Shown in pieces: positions 34,591-48,314 of a stretch of DNA of 64,000 bases (its first letter is position 1; each line of letters begins with the position of its first letter). The notes beneath the pieces are model-generated. The model made no database searches. It had not been told where the DNA came from and worked only from the letters and a program-made list of their open reading frames with translations. Source of the DNA: Vicia villosa (taxonomy: Eukaryota; Streptophyta; Magnoliopsida; Fabales; Fabaceae); the NCBI RefSeq assembly GCF_029867415.1, contig NC_081183.1, positions 13,016,404 to 13,080,403 of the forward strand, in the 5' to 3' direction. Made by a program: the position numbers and the translations under genes.

Positions 34591-36100
34591 GACTCAATCA
34601 TTTAGGTCCGATTGCGACTCAAGGAGGCATGGTGGATAAGGTGGAAGGGGTGAGGGAGGAAGTTTGGAAGCATTTCTCTAATAAATTTGTGGAAGAAGAT
34701 TCGGATAGAATCCTCTTAGATGGTATTCCTTTTAATAGCTTATGTTCTAATGACGCTTCTTTTCTTGAAAGACCTTTTCAAGAGGAGGAGATAAAAGAGG
34801 CTATAGAGGGTTGTGGTATAGATAAAAGTCCGGGCCCGGATGGTTTCTCTTTCTTGTTTATAAAGAAATGTTGGAGTTTCATCAAGGTGGACTTCATCAA
34901 TTTTCTCAATTATTTCCATTCCGGCGGCTCTATTTCCAAGGCGATTACTTCTTCTTTTTTGGCTTTGATTCCGAAGACTAATAATCCTATCTCGTTGGAT
35001 GAGTATAGACCTATTTGTCTTGTTGGATGTATGTATAAGGTGTTATCGAAGATTCTAGCGGGGAGATTGAAAAAAGTTCTTAGTTCCATTGTTTCTTCTA
35101 ACCAAAGTGCTTTTGTCCCAAATAGAAACCTTCTTGATGGGGTGTTAATTGCCAACGAATTGGTGGATTATGCGAAGAAGGAGGGAAGAGGTTGTTTGTT
35201 ATTCAAGGTGGATTTTGAGAAGGCTTATGATAAGGTGTCATGGAATTTCCTTAGATACATGCTTAAAAGAATGGGTTTCGGCGAAAAATGGAGGAAGTGG
35301 ATGGAAATGTTGGTTTTTCATAGCAACATGTCGGTTTTGGTCAATGGTAGTCCGACGAAGGAATTTGGGGTGGAGAAAGGGTTAAGACAAGGCGATCCAT
35401 TATCTCCTTTTCTTTTCACTCTTGTGGCCGAAGGTCTATCGGGCCTTGTGAGGAAATCGGTAAGCATTGGGCGCTTTAAGGGTATGGAGATTAATGGGAG
35501 GTGTGCGGTGGAAATTCTTCAATTTGCGGATGACACTTTGATAGTAGGTGAAGGGAATTGGAATCAAGTAGGGGCTATTAAAATAGTTTTGAAGGCTTTC
35601 GAGATGGCTTCGGGTCTTGGCATCAATTACCATAAAAGTAAGTTGATAGGGATTAATGTGACGAGTAATTTTTTAGAAGCGGCCGCTTTTGTGCTTTCTT
35701 GTAAAGTGGAAGACACTCCTTTTTCTTTTCTTGGTATCATTGTCGGGTGTAATCCAAGGAAGTACGAGGCGTGGTTACCTCTCTTGGTGAAGATGAAAAA
35801 GCGTCTTGCAAGTTGGAAGAATCGTTTTCTTAGTTTGGGGGGAAGATTGACTTTATTGCGATCCATTCTTGGATCCCTTGCGATTTTCACTATGTCTTTT
35901 TACAAGATGCCTTCTAGGGTGGCGAAGGAGATCTCTAGTTTGCAATGTAAGTTTCTTTGGAGAGGGGCGGTGGAGGATAACAAAAGAGGAATCTATTGGG
36001 TTAGTTGGAAGAAAGTGTGCCTTCCGTTTGAGTGGGGTGGTCTCGGCTTGAAGAATATCTCGGACTTTAATATGGCCCTTCTAAACAAATGGAGGTGGAG
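34591..36100 (+). pseudogene. LINE ORF2 reverse transcriptase domain, 5' part
   Basis: Open frame from the insertion edge (first ATG at 34629). RT landmarks: KSPGPDGFSF (about residue 66), FRPICLVG-like YRPICLVG, FVPNRNLLDG, KVDFEKAYDKVSW, GLRQGDPLSPFLF and the catalytic box FADD at residues 299-302. No internal stop in about 500 codons. The frame runs into the LTR at 36101, so the final few residues of the annotated frame (to 36116) are LTR-derived. The endonuclease domain is absent. Confidence 0.9.
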
Positions 36101-38251
36101 TGTAACACCCTTCTAAACCCCACGGGAATTAATAATTAATTTTCAGAGTAAAACAAGAAAACAAGGGTGCCACAATTCCAATTAAAAACAAATTCATCAT
36201 ATATTCATTGTCATGCTTTCACTAAGGAATAATCTGTCATAATACATAAACATCTCATGTTTACACAGCGGAAAATTCATCATACGGATAAGCATAACAT
36301 CATCTATGCAATATCCCACATAATTTAATACAATAACAACACGATAGAGTATCATCATAAACTCTAATCTAACGTTCCCCCAGTGTTACAATATCAGAGC
36401 ATGACACCTGACGCTACACTAATACACTGACTTATGAGCTAATCCTCACCAAGTCGAAAGCAGCTATCCTCAATCTGAAAATGTCAACAGTAAGGGTGAG
36501 TCTCATCACAGTTAACAAATGTTATTGCATCTTAAATAACAACACATCATAGTTATATCATTCACCCAATTTCATCATATTCAGATTATCAGGAACATCT
36601 ATCGTTTACCCAAACATCAACAGAACACCTCTTTCAAACAGACAGTCATACTCAACATTAATTCAACAAAACACACAACCAACACATCATCAATATTTAT
36701 AACACTGGAATACATCCAATCATGTTATAAAAGTATGCATATGTATGAACTGACACTATGCATGTGGTACCAACCTCATCAAATGGGAATAACCCATGAC
36801 CGATCCAACATCATCCAGATACGGCCCTGCCAGCACAGATTCCACACAATGGGAATCATGCCCTTCACTGATCCAACACACCCTTATGGATACAGTATCA
36901 TCAATGCACATGAATGAATGCAACATATACAACATACTTATACCATCGTCAAGTCTAATGAGTAACATCATCAAATACTCATTTCATCATCATCATTAAC
37001 ATCATCATCATCATCAAAGTATGTTTATATACATTAGCATCATTCAATGCAATCAATCATCATCATCATCATTAAAGAACGTACATGTGTCCACATCAAT
37101 CATCATCATCAATAAGAAGAACACGCATGTACCCACATCATTCCAAAACAAATCAATCAACATCCTACAGTTCTCTACAAATCATCACATCATAATATTT
37201 TCAAAACAACATCTTATATTGTCACATTTCATCATATATGTCAACAATACATCTTCCAATCAAACAAATCGTCACATGATTAATATTTCAACATAGCATG
37301 TATTTAACACATCTCATCACATATATGTACAATACATCATTCATCAAGAAATAAAATCATATTTAAAAATTATTGGATTCACACCTCATTTCATCATTTA
37401 AACACGTAGGCTATCTTATAAGATTCATCGTGCTCGAAACAGCACTAAAAACGGACCTACGGTTCGAAAGTTACACATCATTTAACTTTTAACTTTCCAA
37501 GAAAACAACTAACGCTACAGCACGCGGCGCAACCAAAGTTCGCGGCGCGACCTGAACCATAAAACCACGTTCGCGGCGCAAACCTATGCACGCGGCGCGA
37601 TGCGAGGAAAAAGTACGCCTTCGCGGCGCCAACACTAGGACGCGGCGCGAACTGGCGATTTCGCAGACTATCGGGTCTGCGTCAGATCCTGCGATCTGAT
37701 TCAATCTGAGTCCAAAACTGACTCTAAACATCATATGCAGGCAGTTAATCATCAATTGCATCACTATTCATCATCATACATCAAAACAACACATAATCTA
37801 TCAATAATTCATGCAATTTTCATCAATTCATAACCTCCCTAAACCTAACATATGATCCAATTGACTCAACAACATCCCTAATCAATATTATTATCTAAGA
37901 ACACGATAATAGATGATAACCAGAGAGTCCCCCCTTACCTTAGCCAAGAGTTCTTGATCTTTGGTCCTCTTCCTCTTTGGTTCCTCTTTACGTTCCTCAT
38001 CTCTTCTCTTCCACTTCTCATTTTTCACGTTCTGACTCTTTTCCTCATTTCCCAATTTCCTTATTTTATGAAACATAACATTTTAATTAGTAAAGGCTTT
38101 ACTAACATAGTACCCCCTCTTTACTAACACCACACTTGGCCCAATAGCCTATATCATATTTCTTTTCAAATAATTCCATAAAATACTGAATAATTCCAAA
38201 TAATAATTTAATTTCCAATTAAATTAAATTTAGAAAATATGGGGTGTTACA
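36101..38251 (-). repeat. 3' LTR of Tekay-derived element
   Basis: 2,151 bp. Contains CAT/ATC microsatellites (about 36975-37080) and six copies of the octamer CGCGGCGC (GCGCCGCG in element sense) at 37523-37648. Related in several blocks to the LTR at 4453-4709/17698-19407. Confidence 0.92.
37523..37648 (-). repeat. GCGCCGCG motif cluster in Tekay-derived LTR
   Basis: Six copies of CGCGGCGC on the plus strand, i.e. GCGCCGCG in element sense, with about 15-33 bp between neighbours, in a region otherwise of ordinary AT-rich composition. Repeated at 43060-43185. Confidence 0.9.
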
Positions 38252-38266
38252 ACTCTCCCCCACTAA
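38252..38266 (-). other. Polypurine tract of Tekay-derived element
   Basis: The minus strand reads AGTGGGGGAGAGT directly before the 3' LTR, typical for chromoviruses. Confidence 0.75.
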
Positions 38267-41200
38267 AAGAGTTTTCGTCCTCGAAAACATACCTCAAGTA
38301 ACCAGCTCGTATAAGAGTCCTCCACCTGACTCTCCAGCTCCCAATTAACATTACCATCGGTCAATCCTCAAAATCCATCTGACATAACCAACAGGAAACA
38401 TGTTTCATACATTCAAATCCCAGTTCTTACGTCGCATTTGACCATCAAAAGTTGTACCACTCATTATATCTCTAAAAGGTTAACTACAATAGAACGTTGA
38501 GGCATAACCTATACAATACATTCAACAACTGAGAATTACAATTACACAATCCATAGTATGATCACACTGATCAACACTGTAGTAATGCATTCCATCTACC
38601 AAACATACCCACCTTAGACACACTTTTCCATCTAAGTGATAATGTAATACTTACATTTTTCATCAACCACTTCCTTCAAGAAACTCAATACTCGTATTCT
38701 TATACCATTGAATTCCAATTATCTGACTCCTCTTGAGTCACACCAGTAATTATCCAACACGTTACATTCCGCTTTTTCCGCACTACTCTGACTACTCATC
38801 ACAATCATCTATACCAAATAGATTTCCGAGTTTTACCCGATTCCGACTCTCTTTACTCATTCGTTTCAAGAATCATTCTTCATCATTCATGGTACCAATT
38901 TACCACTCAATAATACTCACTCGTACTTAAAAACAAATTCTTGAGTTTTTTTACATCTATTAAACATCACGGCCATCGGAACGAGTGCACACAAGTAATT
39001 ATAATTACACTCATCAGTCCCAATATACCATTGCTTACAAAATAGCTCAAACTGAATCACGCTCTCTACTAAGAATTAATTCAATTTCTCCCTTCATAGA
39101 GTATATTTCTTCATTATATCTGGAATCTACAATATCACCTCAATAACGGCACAAAATTATTACAACCTCATATAACATCAACTCTTCGTTTTAATTTCGC
39201 CGAATACATACTCGTTAACTACGTACAACCGTAATAACATATTCATCATCTCGGCAATTATTCAAAAGAGTTATAATTCTTCGACACGACATCCTTACAT
39301 CCAATGGATTCTAAATCCAACATATAGATCAATACATATCCTCTATGTAGGCTTCCGACATATTAATTCCTTACTTCCCGCGAGTAGTACTCATAACACT
39401 ACTCCTCATCACACTTTCGCTGCGCGACTCTGATTACCCATCTTAAGTCATCATCCACCATGTTGCACTCTTCCATATTCACTTCTTCATAAGTTTACAC
39501 AACATAGTGAGTGATTATCCTCACGGCTTAATATCCATCACGACTTATACCATTAAGGTAACAAAACAAGTTCATCCCATCTATATGATTTCCGTCTACT
39601 ACCAACAAGAGATTTAGGGTGATCAAGTCCTAAATTTGTCAATATTAGTTGGAAATCACATTTAAGCATAAACCGTCGTTACTACATAATAGTGTCCCTT
39701 TCCGAGTTTGCACCCAAACTCAATAGCATCGTCATAGTTCAATAATTCACTATGGTGTCCTTCTTCTAGAATGTTCTTCCGAAGCTCAAAACATCAGGAA
39801 CACAAATCTAATCACTCAACCTTATTATACTATTCTCGTTGATTCTGAATCCACCGCCTTTACCTTGGTAATTCAAAGTCAACCTATCGATCAACTCAAC
39901 ATCATCTTCCTGGCCTTCTCTAATCTCGTCACGAATACCACTAGTAATCTTCTAGCATACCCAATCAAACACTACTAGGAGTGCCTTCACATACCAACTC
40001 AAGTCTCAAAAAAAATTGTCCAATTAAATCCAACTCATTCATCATTAGCACCGACATATTTAAAGACTTCATACGCAACACAGTAGCACAACATTCTCCT
40101 TACCCGAATGGTAATTCAAACCAAAATTATAATCCTAGAAAAATACTCTAATCATCTCTGTCGCCTCATATTAGGCCCTTTCTGATTAAAGAGGTACTTC
40201 AACTCTTATAATCCCAAAACACTTCAAATCTTAAACCATACAATTAACCTGCAAGACCAAGACAACGTTCATAACTCGTGGTCCTACTCCAAATTTTACG
40301 ACATATTTCGTGCCTAATTATCATTCCACTCGACATCTCAACAAAGTCTTCCTCACATTCAATAGGTGTCAGGAATCCTTTAAAATTCTTCTTTTATACT
40401 TATCGTTACTTTGCCATCACAAATACGATTCCAAGAGTTCTAAAGTTTATTCCATCTTTACTACTAATGCACTCTTCACTAAAATTCATCGGCCCTCAAA
40501 CCATCCTTATTACCGAACATCTCATCAACAACATGTTACACTCAATTTTGTTTCCAACAATCACGGTAGTAAGCATTCTTATTCAACAAGTTCCACGCTT
40601 CTATAACCGACTTCGGAACCTTTCCTCATAGGGTCACTCTACTGTATTTATAACTCTCCCATAACTTAGAACACAATCCCTCCTCTTCGTAGATTCAAAC
40701 GGCACATCAATCCGACACTCGGAACTCAAGATATGAATTTTCCAATCATTGCCCGAAAAATGCAACACTGACACTGACATCCCGTGCAGTACCAATAAAC
40801 AAGTCTAGTTATAAGAACAAGAGTAACCGTAACTCCGCCTCTTACCAACGTCATCCTATCACAATTAAATATGTTACAGCTGCTGCAACTATTTTTATAA
40901 CAAAGGTCATCTCGTTAGCTTTCCGACGCTTCAAACGGAACTCAATTCGGATGTCCAGAACTCCAGTTATGAATTTTCGAAGTTCTGCAGCTATTCAGCA
41001 AATTTTCCTGCGTTTTGCTTACGAAAATCTCTCTCAAAAACTCATTCTCTTCAACTCTATCACATTCCAAACAGCCCCTTATCGTATCTCTTCATTTCCA
41101 AACATCCTTATAACTTAAGTGACACATTCCCCCGCCGAAGTCCGCTTTCTGCAACATCACGACAACAATCCTCCTTGCAAACTCGTAACTGAACCTCTTC

Positions 41201-41621
41201 CGAGACGCAAGGCTACTCAACTGACAACTTCGCAGCACACCAGCAGAGCTGACACATCGCAACTCTCCAATCTCCTTCTCTTACAATAACTGTCAATTAC
41301 CTCTAATCACCTTCCTTCCAGATGTTCCAACTCAATTCCCAGTGAAGTCTTAATTCCAAGTCACCTTCAACTCGGGAAACAACAAACTCCGACAACGCTC
41401 GCACTGTTTCCAACAACAGCCTACTGAATCAATCTTCTTCAACTGAAACATAACCGAGAAGCGAAGCTTCTCCCCCACTTGTTTCAATCCCACACCTGCA
41501 ACAAACAACCAAGTACCGACAGTGATTCACTCACATGTCGCGTACCAAGGAATAATACACCGACAGTATACAACTGTCGTGCAGCTCAACTGACTCAACA
41601 ACTGGCCGGACGGACCGACCT
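38267..41621 (-). pseudogene. Decayed interior with Tekay pol remnants
   Basis: On the minus strand, 39745-40240 aligns by eye with the integrase zinc-region/RNase H part of the element at 1-1864 (shared TGGTGTCCTTCTTC, ATCAGGAACACAAA, AATTCAAACCAAAA and other blocks). CCTGCAAGACCAAGA near 40250 matches RT sequence at about 2036, so 350 bp or more are missing between. A short match to the chromodomain end is at 38328-38350. Frames are broken throughout. 40600-41600 has no recognisable gag. Confidence 0.7.
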
Positions 41622-41633
41622 GCTCTGATACCA
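41622..41633 (-). other. Primer binding site, initiator tRNA-Met type
   Basis: Minus strand TGGTATCAGAGC, 4 bp from the 5' LTR at 41638. Confidence 0.9.
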
Positions 41634-41637
41634 CTAT

Positions 41638-43788
41638 TGTAACACCCTTCTAAACCCCACGGGAATTAATAATTAATTTTCAGAGTAAAACAAGAAAACA
41701 AGGGTGCCACAATTCCAATTAAAAACAAATTCATCATATATTCATTGTCATGCTTTCACTAAGGAATAATCTGTCATAATACATAAACATCTCATGTTTA
41801 CACAGCGGAAAATTCATCATACGGATAAGCATAACATCATCTATGCAATATCCCACATAATTTAATACAATAACAACACGATAGAGTATCATCATAAACT
41901 CTAATCTAACGTTCCCCCAGTGTTACAATATCAGAGCATGACACCTGACGCTACACTAATACACTGACTTATGAGCTAATCCTCACCAAGTCGAAAGCAG
42001 CTATCCTCAATCTGAAAATGTCAACAGTAAGGGTGAGTCTCATCACAGTTAACAAATGTTATTGCATCTTAAATAACAACACATCATAGTTATATCATTC
42101 ACCCAATTTCATCATATTCAGATTATCAGGAACATCTATCGTTTACCCAAACATCAACAGAACACCTCTTTCAAACAGACAGTCATACTCAACATTAATT
42201 CAACAAAACACACAACCAACACATCATCAATATTTATAACACTGGAATACATCCAATCATGTTATAAAAGTATGCATATGTATGAACTGACACTATGCAT
42301 GTGGTACCAACCTCATCAAATGGGAATAACCCATGACCGATCCAACATCATCCAGATACGGCCCTGCCAGCACAGATTCCACACAATGGGAATCATGCCC
42401 TTCACTGATCCAACACACCCTTATGGATACAGTATCATCAATGCACATGAATGAATGCAACATATACAACATACTTATACCATCGTCAAGTCTAATGAGT
42501 AACATCATCAAATACTCATTTCATCATCATCATTAACATCATCATCATCATCAAAGTATGTTTATATACATTAGCATCATTCAATGCAATCAATCATCAT
42601 CATCATCATTAAAGAACGTACATGTGTCCACATCAATCATCATCATCAATAAGAAGAACACGCATGTACCCACATCATTCCAAAACAAATCAATCAACAT
42701 CCTACAGTTCTCTACAAATCATCACATCATAATATTTTCAAAACAACATCTTATATTGTCACATTTCATCATATATGTCAACAATACATCTTCCAATCAA
42801 ACAAATCGTCACATGATTAATATTTCAACATAGCATGTATTTAACACATCTCATCACATATATGTACAATACATCATTCATCAAGAAATAAAATCATATT
42901 TAAAAATTATTGGATTCACACCTCATTTCATCATTTAAACACGTAGGCTATCTTATAAGATTCATCGTGCTCGAAACAGCACTAAAAACGGACCTACGGT
43001 TCGAAAGTTACACATCATTTAACTTTTAACTTTCCAAGAAAACAACTAACGCTACAGCACGCGGCGCAACCAAAGTTCGCGGCGCGACCTGAACCATAAA
43101 ACCACGTTCGCGGCGCAAACCTATGCACGCGGCGCGATGCGAGGAAAAAGTACGCCTTCGCGGCGCCAACACTAGGACGCGGCGCGAACTGGCGATTTCG
43201 CAGACTATCGGGTCTGCGTCAGATCCTGCGATCTGATTCAATCTGAGTCCAAAACTGACTCTAAACATCATATGCAGGCAGTTAATCATCAATTGCATCA
43301 CTATTCATCATCATACATCAAAACAACACATAATCTATCAATAATTCATGCAATTTTCATCAATTCATAACCTCCCTAAACCTAACATATGATCCAATTG
43401 ACTCAACAACATCCCTAATCAATATTATTATCTAAGAACACGATAATAGATGATAACCAGAGAGTCCCCCCTTACCTTAGCCAAGAGTTCTTGATCTTTG
43501 GTCCTCTTCCTCTTTGGTTCCTCTTTACGTTCCTCATCTCTTCTCTTCCACTTCTCATTTTTCACGTTCTGACTCTTTTCCTCATTTCCCAATTTCCTTA
43601 TTTTATGAAACATAACATTTTAATTAGTAAAGGCTTTACTAACATAGTACCCCCTCTTTACTAACACCACACTTGGCCCAATAGCCTATATCATATTTCT
43701 TTTCAAATAATTCCATAAAATACTGAATAATTCCAAATAATAATTTAATTTCCAATTAAATTAAATTTAGAAAATATGGGGTGTTACA
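41638..43788 (-). repeat. 5' LTR of Tekay-derived element
   Basis: Same length and sequence as 36101-38251 where compared, offset 5,537 bp. The octamer cluster is at 43060-43185. Short open frames inside occur in both LTRs and have no recognisable domain. Confidence 0.92.
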
Positions 43789-43793
43789 TGGAG

Positions 43794-44916
43794 AATTCTA
43801 AAGGGAGAAGATTCGCTTTGGATTGATTTGTTGAAAGCTCGATACGGGGACATCGCTATGTCATGCTTTGGTGGAGGTACGCTTTTATCCCAATCTTCTC
43901 TTCATCTCTCTTCTTTAAATTCATCTACTTCTTCTCCTTCTTTTTGGTGGAAAGATGTTATTTCTTGTGGTGACTTAGAGAGGGTGGATTCCTTTTCCGA
44001 CCATTGTATTTTTAAAGTGGGTAATGGTTTTTCTACACCCTTTTGGGAATCAAGGTGGAGGAATAATAGGTGTTTGAGAGAGGAGTTTCCGGATCTATAC
44101 TCCTTATCGGCTTTGAAAAAAGTGTCGGTGGCGGGTATGGGGGGTTGGACAAACGGCAATTGGGAATGGGGAAATTGCGGTATTTTGGAAACACTTATAG
44201 ATAGCCATCATATGAGATTGAATTTGGATCTTTTTCGGAGTTTTATAGTCGGTGGCGGTCCTACTAGTGAAGAGAAGGATGAGGTTAGGTGGAGCGCTTC
44301 GGGGGAAGGCACTTTTTCGGTGGCTTCTTGCTATAGTCTTATGGCAAGGAACCGTATTCCGTGTGGCCCTTTTGAGAAGTTCAATGAAGTTTTAACTTTG
44401 TGTTGGAAGATGGATGTCCCTTTCAAAATCAAGACGTTCGGGTGGAGGTTTTTTGTAAATAGACTTCCTTTCAAGGATTTATTATCGGTTAGAGGTATAG
44501 TGTTACCACCGGATAATTTAAGGTGTGTTTTTTGCGATACCGTTCCGGAAAACCGTGATCACTCTTTTTTAAAATGTAAAGGGGTGGAGGTGGTGTGGAG
44601 AGATATTTCTTCTTGGATTGGGAAGCCTTGGAGGGTAATGGATGAAGAGTGCAAAGCTAGTTTTATGGATTGGTATTCTTTTTGTAAAAAGAAAAAGGTT
44701 AAGGTGAACAAATTAGGTGTAGTGTGGATAGGTACCATGTGGATTCTTTGGATTAGTAGGAACGGTATTTGCTTCCGGAACGAAGTTTGGGATGTAAATA
44801 ATACATTGTGGAAGATTAAATCTTTGTTGTGGAAATGGTCTTTTTTTGGAGAAATTACACAACCCATTAGTAGCTTTTACGAGTTTAACAAGGATCCGTT
44901 GTTATTCCTATCGTAA
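43794..44916 (+). pseudogene. LINE ORF2 C-terminal part with zf-RVT motif
   Basis: Continues the 34591-36100 reading frame after the LTR element and its 5-bp duplication; first internal ATG at 43828. Contains the zf-RVT region: FGWRFFVNRLPFKDLL then CVFC..H..C with cysteines at residues 233, 236 and 250 and His245 of the 43828 frame. Ends at TAA 44914-44916. No stops inside, so the LINE was little decayed when the LTR element landed. Confidence 0.88.
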
Positions 44917-47533
44917 TTCTAATTGGTTTTGTAATTCCTTTTGGTGGGTTTTTATTTACCCGCTTTTCTGTGTAATCGGATATTGAGAACGTTTAGTTCT
45001 CCGTTTTAATGAATCTTGCTTACACAAAAAAAATATATATTATAATAAAAAAAGACGGAATAAAATAAGATCCGAAAACGAACACACATTGGAACAAGCT
45101 ATATGCATAAGTGATACCAATCCAATCGTAACACCCTAACAAAATACTGCTTTGAATCGTATTACATCAAGTGTTAATTTGGTACCGAGATCATCCATAG
45201 GTGTCTAGGTGACACATTAATACATGTACAACCAAATTTTTACATGGAAATCAGTACATGAATATCAAAATATGTCTATACTAATACAATAGAGTAATAC
45301 AATCTAACAGAAAACAAAGAAACAACAACATCACCGGGTCTTAAGGCCATTTTACCCTTACCCTTATCTTTCCTCGAACTACCTACAAATATATAACATG
45401 AATGGGGTAAAATATTACATCTTAGTGAAGTTCTCTATCTTATGGATCCACTGGCTCTAAAGGGGATCATACATTGCAATTTCCATAATATGAATTTCTT
45501 TACTTTGTACATCAACAGAGTTTCGGGCACGAGATTGCATCAATCTTATTGCTTGTGCCATTATCATAAACAGGGTTCACATAACCCACTATCTACTTGG
45601 AGAGATTACAGATAATCACATGATACGTCTTTTCCCAATAACAAACCTCTCACTTGGGTTTGAGTTTGCTCACTGACATATCATGAAATAATGGATGTTT
45701 ATCCTCATTTACAACCTATCAAATGAGTTTGATTTCAGGTCAAGCGCCATCTCTGAACAAGGAAAATCTTTCCCCGATCACAAATTCTCACATGGTTCTG
45801 AGATGGGTCACATAGGTTCCACAATCTATATAGGACATCTTTACTTGGTCACAACTTCTCACATAGTTCTAAATCCGGGTCACGGAGGTACACCAGCTAA
45901 ACAATGTTTCCTAGGTAACAAAAATCAAATAAGCCCGAGTTAAAGTCACAAACACGAATACCATTCACTCCCTATTAGGGTAGAAAGGTTCGGGCATCCC
46001 TAAAGCCTTGATGTTCCTCACACAAGTCTAATTTGGTTACATTCAAACCAATTATTTGAAACACGTATCTACTAGGGTCTCTTTCGTGTCTAAATATCTC
46101 ACCTTGAGGTTAATTTCCTTTTAAACCTTTGTTTACCTCACATTCTTCAATTCACAAACTAGTGTTTGCATATTTCGATATTAATCAACTAGGGTTCCCA
46201 AATCAATCAATTAGAGTTTAAGCTTTTGATGTTGTTGGATCTGCTACGTGAATTGGTCCCTTTGGTTACCATGATTTTCGATTCCTTTTTCTAGTTCTAC
46301 ATTTTGGGCTCAAGTTTCATTTGGTATTTCAAGACCTCTACGTTGCTCTACCATAAACCTAATTGTCACGTAGATAGAAGTCAAGGTAATCAGGCCTAAC
46401 ACTATATAATATGACAATCAGAAGTATAATGGAAAACATTCACATGAGGCACAAAAGAAATTACTTATGATGATTCATAGTTGGGTTGAGAATCAATCTA
46501 CTTTGATACCTACTCTAACACCTAAACTTAATAATGTATAGAATCATATTATATCAAGTGTTAAACTTGTATTGAAAACATCCATATGTGTCTAGTTAAC
46601 ACATTAATACATGTACAACCAAATTTTTACATTTAAATCGATACATTATATCAAAATATATCTATATAAAAACTACAGAGTATACATAACATTGGAAAAC
46701 AAAGAAGAAACAACATCATAGGGTGTTCAAGTCATCTTACCCTTACCCTTATCTTTCCTCAAACTGACTGAAAAATATCCTAGATGAATGGGGATGAGAT
46801 ACCACATCTTAATGAAATTCCCTATCTTATAGGTCTACTCGGCTCGAAAGGGGTTTATATCCTACAATTTCCATAGTATATCTTTCTTTACTTTCTACAT
46901 CGACAAAGCTTCGGACAAGAGATCACAACAATCTCATACTTTATGTGAATATCGTAAACATGGTTCACATAACAACCAACCTGCCTCATGAAATCACAGT
47001 TAATCACATAGTGAGTCTTCCCCGATAACAACCTCTCATATAGGTGTAAGTTCGACTCACAGACATATCATGAAATTAGGGATGCCTTTCCCCGATCGAT
47101 CTCTCATATTAGTCTAAATTCGAGTTACGGACTTTCCCCCAACAAGGAACATCTTTCTCTAGTCATGACTTGTCACATGATTCCAACTTGTGTCACGGAG
47201 GTTCCACTAGATATAAGGGATTTTTTCCCGAATCAAAAACTCTCACATATGTCAGAGTTTGGGCCACAAAGGTCCACTAGCTAAAAAACATCCTTCCCTG
47301 ATCACGACTTCACATAAGCGTCATTTCGGGTCACATACTTGTATACCATTCATTCTTGATTATGGTAGAAAACTTTGAGCATCCCTAAAGCTTTTATATT
47401 ATTTAAATAAAATATTTAAATACATTTAATTTCAATTATTTCCTACATTTATAAATATTAGTTTTTTTAACTATGGTGGTTTTTCTTAATTTAGTCAAAG
47501 TTTCTATTTATAAAAAAAAGTTTAATATTGAAC

Positions 47534-47641
47534 TACTTACATTTTAAGTAAGTATATACATATAATAGTCATTATAACAATGGGAAATTTTATCCATGTA
47601 AGTTTTTTTAAAAGATAAACATAAAAATTTGTGTATAAATA
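47534..47641 (+). promoter_or_regulatory. Promoter of peptide gene copy 3
   Basis: TACTTAC-N7-GTAAGTA at 47534-47554, TATAAATA at 47634-47641, 88 bp before the ATG. Confidence 0.7.
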
Positions 47642-47721
47642 AGCACTTGTGGTTTAACATTCTACATAAAAATATATTCAATTATATCGTTTTTCAAAAA
47701 AACACTATATTTTGAGTTATA

Positions 47722-47910
47722 ATGGATGGTTCATTGAAAATGACTTTAAAGTTTATTTTGATGTTTGTTGCTATTATGATGATTATAATGGGAAGTGCTT
47801 TTGCAGCGGAAGCAGAAAAAAGTGTTGGCACTAATCAAGCACCAGTCCCAGCTTGCTATTTGCTATGCGCATTTAATAAGCAATGTTGTCCTCCAGCTCC
47901 TAAACTCTAA
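47722..47910 (+). CDS. Small secreted four-cysteine peptide, copy 3
   Basis: 62 codons with the same signal peptide and Cys45/49/55/56 core as the other copies. Copy-specific changes are Asp2 and Ile12, both outside the predicted mature peptide, plus a silent TGC for TGT at Cys49 shared with copies 4 and 5. The mature peptide is identical to that of copy 2. Confidence 0.75.
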   Translation: MDGSLKMTLKFILMFVAIMMIIMGSAFAAEAEKSVGTNQAPVPACYLLCAFNKQCCPPAPKL

Positions 47911-48314
47911 AATTGTGTTCTTGTTTAAATAAGTCCCAATAATACTGTCGAGTTTGAGAAAAATTCGACTCATGTAATAATTTAATAACATAAATAAATA
48001 AAACATTTGATATCCTTTTATCTTTTTATTTTTCGTTATTAGTGAAAAGAATATGAGTCCTTAAATTTTATTTTAATATGTTGCTGTTATCATAAGTTTG
48101 TTGATTTGCTTTTATAATTAGGGAAATTTAACTGGGTACTATTTTATTCAGTAAAGCATTATTATTGTGGCAATAATTTTTTTGGCATTTTTGAAATAAT
48201 TGGATTTGATTACGACATAAGTGATAGCCATCACGATACTAATTGCAAAGATTGTCCTTTTAATTTTAAACAAACATTGTAAAGTCTGATAATTAATTTT
48301 TATGATTTTGATAA

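Larger units (their letters stand above)
36101..43788 (-). mobile_element. Non-autonomous Tekay-derived LTR element, recently inserted
   Basis: 7,688 bp with LTRs 36101-38251 and 41638-43788 (2,151 bp each, no difference seen by eye), 10-bp inverted ends TGTAACACCC/GGGTGTTACA and target duplication TGGAG (36096-36100, 43789-43793). Primer site is tRNA-Met type at 41622-41633, so it lies on the minus strand. The 3,386-bp interior has no long frame but retains decayed, deleted stretches of Tekay integrase and RNase H. Identical LTRs around a long-dead interior mean it was copied recently using proteins supplied by another element. Confidence 0.9.
34591..45033 (+). mobile_element. L1-type LINE, 5'-truncated, split by LTR element
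   Basis: Two coding pieces (34591-36100 and 43794-44916) belong to one non-LTR reverse transcriptase frame. The element starts abruptly after the missing endonuclease region, has a 110-bp 3' UTR and ends in an 8-A tail (45026-45033), all usual for 5'-truncated LINEs. Without the LTR element it would be about 2.75 kb. Array spacer sequence (TTTTTAAACAC / ATATATATTATAAT) flanks both ends. I could not find a clear target duplication. Confidence 0.88.

Noticed and set aside
37489..37764. 91-codon frame in both LTRs of the Tekay derivative (also 43026)
   Set aside because: Runs through the GC-rich motif cluster. Present twice because the LTRs are copies. No known domain.
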